Source: Pseudomonadota bacterium (lineage in GTDB: Bacteria > Myxococcota_A > UBA796 > GCA-2862545). From it: a DNA stretch of 55,974 nucleotides. The position numbers and the translations under genes are program-made. Below the pieces are notes generated by a model that worked only from the letters and a program-made list of their open reading frames with translations, searched no databases and had not been told where the DNA came from. The stretch covers positions 1-55,974 of the forward strand of contig JAGSGY010000030.1 of the NCBI GenBank assembly GCA_023954855.1. Direction: 5' to 3'. Of the stretch, positions 49,357 to 55,974 are shown one piece after another (the stretch's first letter is position 1; each line of letters begins with the position of its first letter).

Positions 49357-50717
49357 TGCGCATTCTGTCCCTTCTTCTGGCGATGAGTCTGTCCGGACCG
49401 GTGGCCGTCGCCGCCGAGCCGACGCCCCTCGAGGCCGCCTACCAAAAGGAGTTCGCCTTCTTGTCGGCCGAGAGAGCTGCGCTCGAGAGCCGCCTGGCCA
49501 AGCTTCAGGCAGGGCGGGAGACCGCCGTGGTCGAGGCGGAAGGCCTGCTCTCCACGCTCGAGTCGCGCACGATTGCCGTGGGCTTGGAGGGCGACCGTCT
49601 CGACGAGAAGCTCGATGAGCTCGAGCGCGAGGCCGACGGTGCGGGCGAGGCGAGCGAAGCGCTCGCAGGGACGCTTCTCGCGGCTCGGACCAGCCTCGAT
49701 CGCGATGGCTTTGTCCTCGGCGAAGACACCACGGTCTTTGATGCGCAGGTCAGCCAACTCGACCGCGCGCTGGATGAGGGCCTGGTTCGCCTCCACGAAG
49801 GCCGCTCCATTCGCCGGACCCAAGGCAGCTTCTTCGTCGAGGACGGCGAGCAGGTTCAGGGGCAGCTCGCCTACGTCGGCAATGTCGGCGTGTTCGGCGT
49901 GAGCGATGCCAGTGCCGGTGCGCTGGTGCCGGCGGGTGAGGGACACCTCCGCCTTTGGAAAGAGCCGGCCGGACCGGCCGCCCACGCGGTCGTCGATGGC
50001 CAGATGCCCGGAGTGCTGCCCATCTACGTCTTCGAGAACCTCGAGAAGCGCATTGTCGAGGCGCCCGAGAAGACCTTTGCCACCTGGATTGCCAATGGCG
50101 GCATGGTGGGCTTGGTGATCATGGGACTGCTGGTCGCTGGTGTCTTTCTGGTCATTGCCCGAACCGTCTCGTTGTTCCGCCTGGGTGCCGGAGCCGACAA
50201 GCTACTCACCAAGGTGGCCGAACGGGTGGCCGCAGGCGACCTCCTCGGCGCCCGCGAACTCGCCGAGAAGGGAGGCCGCTCATCGGTGGCCACCGCGTTG
50301 GCTCGGGTCGTTCCCCACGTCGGTGCCGGTCGCGACCACGTCGAGAACATCGTCACCGAGGCGCTGCTCGCCGAACAGCCGCGCATCGAGCGCTTCGGCA
50401 CGCCGATTCTCGTGATTGCCGCCGTGGCCCCGCTGCTTGGCCTGCTCGGCACCGTGACGGGCATGATCGGCACCTTCGACGTCATCACCCAGTTCGGTAC
50501 GGGTGACCCGAAGATGCTCTCTGGCGGCATCTCCGAGGCGCTCGTCACCACGCAGATGGGCCTCGTCGTCGCCATTCCGATGCTGTTGCTCGGCAACTTG
50601 CTCGGAGCACGGGCCACGCGTCTGCTCGACCAGGTCGAGCGCGGCACGATGCATGTCGTCAACGTCGCCGAAGACAACCGCCCGGGCCCCGAGCCGATTC
50701 CCAACGCGGCCAAGTAA
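49356..50717 (+). CDS. TtpC-like long ExbB/MotA-TolQ protein
   Basis: A 453-residue inner-membrane protein. After a signal peptide it has a periplasmic coiled coil (about 25-115) and a beta-rich domain (about 130-235), then three membrane helices (about 249-273, 345-370, 400-420) with the ExbB/TolQ core: VAPLLGLLGTVTGMIGTFDVI and GGISEALVTTQMGLVVAIP. TtpC in Vibrio has this layout and is needed by its TonB2 system. ATG 49356 has GGAGG seven bases upstream; GTG 49353 is possible. It precedes a normal-length exbB. Confidence 0.88.
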   Translation: MRILSLLLAMSLSGPVAVAAEPTPLEAAYQKEFAFLSAERAALESRLAKLQAGRETAVVEAEGLLSTLESRTIAVGLEGDRLDEKLDELEREADGAGEASEALAGTLLAARTSLDRDGFVLGEDTTVFDAQVSQLDRALDEGLVRLHEGRSIRRTQGSFFVEDGEQVQGQLAYVGNVGVFGVSDASAGALVPAGEGHLRLWKEPAGPAAHAVVDGQMPGVLPIYVFENLEKRIVEAPEKTFATWIANGGMVGLVIMGLLVAGVFLVIARTVSLFRLGAGADKLLTKVAERVAAGDLLGARELAEKGGRSSVATALARVVPHVGAGRDHVENIVTEALLAEQPRIERFGTPILVIAAVAPLLGLLGTVTGMIGTFDVITQFGTGDPKMLSGGISEALVTTQMGLVVAIPMLLLGNLLGARATRLLDQVERGTMHVVNVAEDNRPGPEPIPNAAK

Positions 50718-51292
50718 TGGATGCCGTGACCGATCTCTGGCGTCAGGGCGGCTTTGTGATGCCCTTTCTCGTCGGAGGCATGATGGTGCTCTGGTACGGG
50801 CTGGGCTGGCGTCTGCTCACCCTGCGTCGCGGAGACGGTCGAAGCCTTAAGGCGATGATCGATGCCGCCCACGAGGGAAAGCTCGAGGGGAGTGGCCTGC
50901 TGGTCACCGCGGTCCGCACGGCCGTTGCGGTGGCCAACGAGCCGCACAAACACCTCGCGCAAGAGCTCGACTACGCCCTCGCGACGCTTCGCGACGAGCT
51001 CGGCACCTACCGGCCGATTGTCGGCATCGTGGTCATTCTCGCGCCCCTTGCCGGTCTACTCGGCACGGTGACCGGCATGATCACCACCTTCGATGGCCTC
51101 GCCGAGATGGCGCTGTTCACGCAGGGCGGCGGCGTCGCGGGCGGCATCTCCGAGGCGCTCGTCAGCACTCAGATGGGACTCGCCGTCGCGATTCCCGGCG
51201 TCATCTTCGGGCGCCTGCTCGACCGCAAGCAGGACCTTCTCACCGACGAGCTCGACCAGCTCGTTGAACACCTCACGACGGAGGCTCCATGA
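50717..51292 (+). CDS. exbB: ExbB-type proton channel protein
   Basis: A 191-residue inner-membrane protein with three membrane helices (about 13-32, 100-125, 145-167). The signature GTVTGMITTFDGLAEMALFTQGGGVAGGISEALVSTQMGLAVAIP is split across TM2-TM3 (read as two short parts: GTVTGMITTF and GGISEALVSTQMG). With ExbD it converts proton flow into force on TonB. It overlaps the TtpC-like stop by one base and exbD by four. Length fits the short ExbB type. Confidence 0.9.
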   Translation: MDAVTDLWRQGGFVMPFLVGGMMVLWYGLGWRLLTLRRGDGRSLKAMIDAAHEGKLEGSGLLVTAVRTAVAVANEPHKHLAQELDYALATLRDELGTYRPIVGIVVILAPLAGLLGTVTGMITTFDGLAEMALFTQGGGVAGGISEALVSTQMGLAVAIPGVIFGRLLDRKQDLLTDELDQLVEHLTTEAP

Positions 51293-51696
51293 GCCGCTTG
51301 CGTCGCCGTACAGGTCCGAGCGATCTGGACATCTCTCCTCTCATCGACGTCGTGTTCATTCTGCTCATCTTCTTCATGGTCTCGACGACCTTCGTGAAGG
51401 ACATGGCGGTCGAGCTCGAGCGTCCGAGTGCCTCTTCTGGCACCCGCGCGTCCACCAAGGCGCTTCGCATCTACATCGACCGCGATGCGCAGTTCTACGT
51501 CGGTGAAGCCGTGGTGCGTCCGTGGATGCTCCAGAGCCGCGTGCGGGATCACCTTCGCAACAACGCCGAGGCCTCGGTCCTCATCGTCAGTGACTCCGGC
51601 GTATCGGCGCAGAAGCTGATCGACGTCGTGGATGCCTGCCGCTTGGCGGGTGCGAAGGATGTGGGCGTGGTCACCGAGCGCGAGGAGCAAGGGTGA
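51289..51696 (+). CDS. exbD: ExbD-type energy-transducing protein
   Basis: A 135-residue protein with one membrane helix (about 17-36) containing the functional Asp in SPLIDVVFILLIFFMV, then a periplasmic domain (YIDRDAQFYVGEAVV, VLIVSDSGVSAQKLIDVVDACRLAGAKD split as usual in ExbD/TolR). It completes the ExbB-ExbD motor and overlaps its neighbours by four bases on each side. Confidence 0.92.
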   Translation: MSRLRRRTGPSDLDISPLIDVVFILLIFFMVSTTFVKDMAVELERPSASSGTRASTKALRIYIDRDAQFYVGEAVVRPWMLQSRVRDHLRNNAEASVLIVSDSGVSAQKLIDVVDACRLAGAKDVGVVTEREEQG

Positions 51697-52319
51697 ACGG
51701 TCGGGCCCGAACCCTTGGCGCGACCGCCATCATGATGCTCGGCTCGGCCGGCGTTTTTGGCGGTGTGATCGTCATGAACGCGGCGGCTGAGATGGCGAAC
51801 GACCGCACGGGGGGACCAGTGAGCTCCTTCGAGGTGGCGAAGCGTCCGAAGCCGCCGCCAACGAAGAAGCCGAGGCCGAAGCGCTCGAAGCCGCGGCCAA
51901 AGCGCGCGAGTGCCGCCCCCATTCCGAGCCTGGGCGTGGCGATGTCCGGCGTCGACTTTGGTCTTCCGGGGATGGACGGTGCGCTCGGCGAGATGTCCCA
52001 GGCTCTGCTTGGCGACGTGCGCGACGTGGTGATGACCGAGGACAGCGTGGACTCGGTGCCCTCACTGATGACCCGCACCCGAGCCTCCTACCCGTCCAGG
52101 GCGCGTGCCAAGGGTGTCGAGGGTTTTGTGACCCTCTCAATGGTCGTCGGGCCGGACGGCCACGTCTCGGACGTGCGGGTGCTCGAGGCACAGCCCGCCG
52201 GCGTCTTCGATGACGCCGCGCTGACCACCGTGAAGGCCTGGCAGTTCGCGCCAGCCACCTACGAGGGACGCCCGGTGCCGATTCGCGTCACCCAAACCAT
52301 TCGCTTCGAGTTGTCGTGA
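51693..52319 (+). CDS. tonB: TonB protein
   Basis: A 208-residue protein. One N-terminal membrane helix (about 8-30) is followed by a Pro/Lys/Arg-rich periplasm-spanning linker (about 50-75: RPKPPPTKKPRPKRSKP). The C-terminal TonB domain (about 120-208) has YPSRARAKGVEGFVTLSMVVG and ends TIRFELS. It transmits the force of the ExbB-ExbD motor to the receptor plug. GTG start inside the exbD stop. Its linker is short, which may fit the adjacent receptor. Confidence 0.9.
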   Translation: MNGRARTLGATAIMMLGSAGVFGGVIVMNAAAEMANDRTGGPVSSFEVAKRPKPPPTKKPRPKRSKPRPKRASAAPIPSLGVAMSGVDFGLPGMDGALGEMSQALLGDVRDVVMTEDSVDSVPSLMTRTRASYPSRARAKGVEGFVTLSMVVGPDGHVSDVRVLEAQPAGVFDDAALTTVKAWQFAPATYEGRPVPIRVTQTIRFELS

Positions 52320-53470
52320 TGGGTCGTCTTCTCCTGGCTCTCTGCTTGTGCGCGGGGCCGATGCTCACCTCCGTCGCGGTTGCCGCGGAGGAAGCCGCCG
52401 ACGTCGATCCAGTCGCGCTCGCCGCGCTCCTGATTCGCGATGGCCACTGGGACCGCGCCGCGACGGCGCTCTCAGACGTGGACCTCAGCGTCGAGGGCGT
52501 TGACCGGGGTCGCTACCACACGCTTCTGGGCATGATTGCGCTGCACGAGAGCCGCTTTGCCGACGCCGTGACGGCCTTTGAGGACGCGCTTGCCGTCGGG
52601 CCTGCCGAGCCGATGCTCTACCTCCAGCTCGCCCAGGCCCGGCTCGGGTCCGAGGACTTCGACGGGGCGCTCGCGGCGGTCGACCAGGCCGGTAGCCTCG
52701 AAGACACCGTTGCTGCCGTGTGGCTTCTGCGCAGCCGCTCCCACTGGGGTGCGAAGCGCTACGATGAGGGCTACGCCGCGCTCCTCGAGGGCATCCGACG
52801 CTTTCCGGAGCGCGGAGACCTGGCCCAGCATCAGGTGCTTCTTCTCGTCGAGCTCGGCCTCTTCCGCGAGGCGGTCGAGGTCGGACGCGTCTATCTGGCA
52901 GGCGACGACGTCGAGGCACCGGCGTACGTGCTTCTCGCAGAGGCGATGCGACAGGCTGGCGAGCACCGCGAGGCGATCGAGCTTCTCGAGGCGGCCCGTC
53001 TGCGCTTTCCCGCCCACCAGGATGTCCTCATTCAGCTGGCCGGAACCTGGCTGGCTCACGGTGTGCCGTCTGCCGCGGGCGTCGTGCTTCAGGAGGCCGC
53101 TGAGATCGACCCCAAGTTCGCACTCGAGGCTGCCGAGTGCTTCCGGCAGGCCGGCGAGATCGACCGCGCCCTGTACATGAACGGGTTGGTGGTCGATGCC
53201 GAGGCGAAGGTGCGCCAGCGACTTGGCTTGCTCATCGAGTCGGAGCGCTTCGAGCAGGCGCTTGCCCTCGAGATGCGGCTGATTCGGCACGGCATGGCCG
53301 AGGACAGCGGGGTGGCGTACGCCCTCGCCTATGCGCGCTTCATGACTGGGGACCGTTCGGGAGCCGAGACCTGGCTGACCCGAATCACTGACACCAAGAT
53401 CTTCGAGGCCGCGACCCAGCTCCGCACGGTGATGGCGGCGTGCGAGGAGGAACCGTGGACTTGCCGCTAA
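52319..53470 (+). CDS. TPR protein of the TonB operon
   Basis: A 383-residue protein with a signal peptide (ends SVAVAAEEA) and many TPR-like helical pairs (HTLLGMIALHESRFADAVTAFEDAL; HREAIELLEAARLRFPAHQD). Comparable TPR proteins close TonB2-type operons in Vibrio and other gammaproteobacteria. Probably periplasmic, possibly a scaffold between DUF3450, TonB and the receptor. ATG 52319 overlaps the tonB stop (TGATG); a GTG three bases earlier is the alternative. Its 3' end overlaps the receptor's start by 16 bases. Confidence 0.75.
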   Translation: MGRLLLALCLCAGPMLTSVAVAAEEAADVDPVALAALLIRDGHWDRAATALSDVDLSVEGVDRGRYHTLLGMIALHESRFADAVTAFEDALAVGPAEPMLYLQLAQARLGSEDFDGALAAVDQAGSLEDTVAAVWLLRSRSHWGAKRYDEGYAALLEGIRRFPERGDLAQHQVLLLVELGLFREAVEVGRVYLAGDDVEAPAYVLLAEAMRQAGEHREAIELLEAARLRFPAHQDVLIQLAGTWLAHGVPSAAGVVLQEAAEIDPKFALEAAECFRQAGEIDRALYMNGLVVDAEAKVRQRLGLLIESERFEQALALEMRLIRHGMAEDSGVAYALAYARFMTGDRSGAETWLTRITDTKIFEAATQLRTVMAACEEEPWTCR

Positions 53471-55974
53471 GGCCCCTGTTTCTGGCGCTTCTCGCCCTTC
53501 CGTCCGCGGCATTTGCTGGGGCTATCGAGGGCTTCGTCTTCGAGGCGGGCTCCGGTGCCGTGCTCGAGGGTGTGAGCGTGACGGTCGGCGAGCAGTCGCT
53601 GACCACCGATGCTGGAGGTGCGTTTTCTGCGGATCTCGAACGGGGGCTCTACGACGTGGCCGTCGGCGAGCACTCGATTGGCCAGGTGGTGGTCGGCGAG
53701 ACCGGCGTGAGCGAGGTGCTCGTCACCTTGGCGGCAGACGGAAGTGTGAGTGCCCAGGTCGAGATGCCCGACGCCTCGACGCTCGACGGCATCGTGGTCG
53801 AGGATGCGCCCCTCGGGGTGGTCTCGGGCGTGATCACCGATGACGAGGAGGGAGGCCCCGTCGCGGACGTTCGCATCTTCGTGAAGGGGCTCGACGCCGA
53901 CGCCCGTACCGATGCGAACGGTCGCTTTGACCTCGAGATTCCGGCGGGCAGCTGGGAGCTGTCCATCATCCGGTCCGGCTACGCGACGCGGTCGGTGTCG
54001 GTCGAGTGTGTGTCTGGCGAGGAGCGAAACCTCGACCTGTCGATGGTCCCGACGGGCGTTCAGCTCGCGGACTTCACCGTGACTGCCCCCGCGATCGAGG
54101 GGAACACCGCGTCATTGCTCGCCGAGCGGCAAGACTCGGCCCAGGTTGCCGACGTGATCGGTGCCGAGCAAATGTCGAAGACCGGTGACTCGACGGCCGC
54201 TGCGGCGCTGCGGCGGGTGACCGGACTGACCCTCGTCGACGGCAAGTTCGTCTATGTGCGCGGACTTGGCGAGCGCTACTCGGCCACCTTGCTCAACGGG
54301 GCGTCGCTGCCCTCGCCCGAGCCCGAGCGCCGGGTCGTTCCGCTCGACATGTTCCCGGCCAGCATGCTCGACAGCATCGTGGTTCAGAAGACCTTCTCGC
54401 CCGATATGCCTGCCGAGTTCGGCGGCGGCGTCGTCCAGATCCGGACCCGAAGCGTGCCGGAGACCCCGTTCGTCAAGGTTGGGCTGAGCGGCAGCTATGT
54501 CAGCGACACCACCTTCAAGAGGACCCTGACCTCCGAGGGAAGCAGCACCGATTGGCTGGGCATGGATGGCGGCTTTCGCGGTCTTCCCGAGGCGGTTCAG
54601 GACGCGAGTGACAACTCACCTCTGGAAGAAGGGGACATGTTCAGCGACCGCGGCTACTCGGCCGAAAAGCTCGAAGAGCTCGGCGAGGCCATGCCGAATC
54701 GCTGGAACCTCTCCGAGGGCCGGGCCGCGCCCAATGGCGGCATCAACATGCAGGGTGGTGGCTCGGTCGACACCGGCTGGGGGCGTTTCGGGGTGCTCGC
54801 CGGCATGCTCTACAGCCGCCAGACCGCGAACAACGATCGCGAGGAGCTGTACTACGTGATCGAGGGCGGGGAAGAGCGACCGTCACACAGCTACGACTTC
54901 ACCGAGACCACGGACACCGTCCGCCTCGGTGGCCTGTTCACGGCCTCGGTCGAGGTCGGCGACGAACATCGGGTCAGCCTGACCACGTTGGTCAACCGCA
55001 TCACCGACGACGAGGCCCGCAGCTACGAGGGTGAGAACCGCGACGTCGGTGCGGCGATTCGCATCGGGCGGCTTCGCTGGCTCGAGCGCCAGCTCGTCAC
55101 TCAGCAGCTGCTGGGTCATCACGTGCTTCCCGCCGACCTCGAGCTCGACTACCGCTACACCTTCTCGACCGCGAGCCGACTCGAGCCCGACCGGCGTGAG
55201 TACCGCCTCGATAACGAGCCCGGCACCGACGTCTGGCGCATGTCCGACCGCCCCGAGGGCAATCAGCGCTTCTTCTCGACCCTCGCGGATCAGGTGCACG
55301 ATACTGGCCTCGATCTCATGTGGCCCATCGCTCTCGGAGAGGACCGTGTGCTTCGGCTCAAGGCCGGTGGCGTTGCGATGTTCAAGGATCGCGCCGTCGA
55401 CAGCCGCCGGTTCAAGTACATGCACAAGGGCGAGCGCTCGCGGGACCAGGACATTCTCGCCCAGGATGTCGAGTCGATTCTCTCGAGTGAGAACATCGGC
55501 CCGGACGGCTTCCAGTTCGAGGAAATCACGCGGCAGACCGACAACTATGGAGCCTCGCAGCGTCTCTTTGCAGGCTATCTCCTCGCAGATGCCGACCTGA
55601 CCGCGTCCACAAGGGTGTTGGCGGGCGCACGCGTGGAGAAATCGACGCAGACCGTGAGCACCTTCGAGTTGTTCAACCCGGACTCGGTGCCGGTCGGAGC
55701 CGGAGTCGACACCACCGACGTCCTCCCTGCGGTAACCCTCACCCAGGGCCTGTCCGTGGAGGGCATGCAGCTGCGGGCCGGATACGGTCGCACGCTCAAT
55801 CGACCGGACTTCCGCGAGATGTCGCCGGCCTCGTTCAACGACGTCACCGGTGGCCGCTTGCAGCGTGGCAACCCGAACCTCGGGCGGGCCACGATCGACA
55901 ACGTCGACCTTCGCTGGGAGTACTACCCGACCCCTGGCGAGAGCCTGTCGGTGGCGGTCTTCGCCAAGTCCTTC
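53455..55974 (+). CDS. TonB-dependent receptor with carboxypeptidase-like domains, 5' part
   Basis: The gene is open to the right edge: 840 residues are visible and the barrel is not finished. A signal peptide (ends SAAFAG) is followed by two carboxypeptidase-regulatory-like beta domains (about 23-90 and 118-200). The plug then has VADVIGAEQMSKTGDS, FVYVRGLGERYSATLLNG, VVPLDMFPASMLDSIVVQKT and AEFGGGVVQIRT. The barrel starts at about 340. GTG 53455 has GAGGAGG four bases upstream, inside the TPR gene. Outer-membrane uptake of a large or scarce ligand, energised by the operon's own TonB, is inferred. This is the operon's last visible gene. Confidence 0.9.
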   Translation, partial: MDLPLRPLFLALLALPSAAFAGAIEGFVFEAGSGAVLEGVSVTVGEQSLTTDAGGAFSADLERGLYDVAVGEHSIGQVVVGETGVSEVLVTLAADGSVSAQVEMPDASTLDGIVVEDAPLGVVSGVITDDEEGGPVADVRIFVKGLDADARTDANGRFDLEIPAGSWELSIIRSGYATRSVSVECVSGEERNLDLSMVPTGVQLADFTVTAPAIEGNTASLLAERQDSAQVADVIGAEQMSKTGDSTAAAALRRVTGLTLVDGKFVYVRGLGERYSATLLNGASLPSPEPERRVVPLDMFPASMLDSIVVQKTFSPDMPAEFGGGVVQIRTRSVPETPFVKVGLSGSYVSDTTFKRTLTSEGSSTDWLGMDGGFRGLPEAVQDASDNSPLEEGDMFSDRGYSAEKLEELGEAMPNRWNLSEGRAAPNGGINMQGGGSVDTGWGRFGVLAGMLYSRQTANNDREELYYVIEGGEERPSHSYDFTETTDTVRLGGLFTASVEVGDEHRVSLTTLVNRITDDEARSYEGENRDVGAAIRIGRLRWLERQLVTQQLLGHHVLPADLELDYRYTFSTASRLEPDRREYRLDNEPGTDVWRMSDRPEGNQRFFSTLADQVHDTGLDLMWPIALGEDRVLRLKAGGVAMFKDRAVDSRRFKYMHKGERSRDQDILAQDVESILSSENIGPDGFQFEEITRQTDNYGASQRLFAGYLLADADLTASTRVLAGARVEKSTQTVSTFELFNPDSVPVGAGVDTTDVLPAVTLTQGLSVEGMQLRAGYGRTLNRPDFREMSPASFNDVTGGRLQRGNPNLGRATIDNVDLRWEYYPTPGESLSVAVFAKSF

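Overview
This 56 kb window reads as chromosomal DNA from a high-GC, Gram-negative bacterium with an outer membrane: it has three beta-barrel or porin genes, two TonB-dependent receptors and about nine predicted lipoproteins. Two Ser/Thr protein kinases, repeated PEGA-type domains, many histidine kinases and many unrecognised lipoproteins suggest a delta-proteobacterial or Myxococcota-like organism. No rRNA or other decisive marker is present, so that placement is inference. Genes are tightly packed. Most same-strand neighbours overlap by 1-4 nt (ATGA, GTGA or TGATG), several convergent pairs share 3' ends, and starts are often GTG or TTG behind a strong GGAGG. I saw no IS element, prophage, CRISPR array, tRNA or rRNA.

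Region 1-13.5 kb: the 3' part of a sugar-kinase-like phosphotransferase, a DUF493 protein, glucose-6-phosphate isomerase and two tandem paralogous exported proteins. A minus-strand operon follows, encoding a TonB-dependent receptor, a YfiR-like periplasmic protein and a histidine kinase with a CHASE8-like sensor. Then come a DUF5522 protein with an RlmD-like RNA methyltransferase, a NUDIX hydrolase and several small orphans.

Region 13.6-32 kb: a class-V aminotransferase operon (with a PhnA-type zinc ribbon, a small membrane protein and a DnaQ-like exonuclease), an ATP-grasp-like enzyme and an M20 hydrolase. Next are ruvC-ruvA-ruvB with a DUF192 lipoprotein, an LpxC-like protein that appears to lack its metal ligands, TPR and PEGA proteins, a methyltransferase, a PEGA-tailed Ser/Thr kinase with a clear sigma70-type promoter, and dapA-dapB.

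Region 32-43 kb: an outer-membrane barrel, a large hybrid histidine kinase divergent from a second histidine kinase whose ATP-binding site looks degenerate, and a single-domain response regulator. A second Ser/Thr kinase overlaps a PEGA-like exported protein, and a ceramidase-family lipoprotein follows.

Region 43-56 kb is the most coherent system. A PhoB/PhoR-like two-component pair and an OprP/OprO-like porin lie on the minus strand. Divergent from them is an eight-gene plus-strand operon: beta-helix lipoprotein, DUF3450, TtpC-like long ExbB, ExbB, ExbD, TonB, TPR protein and a TonB-dependent receptor with carboxypeptidase-like N-terminal domains that runs off the window. The 547-base gap between the two sides holds a candidate Pho box of three half-sites at exact 11-bp spacing. 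I infer a phosphate-starvation-controlled outer-membrane uptake system with its own energising complex.
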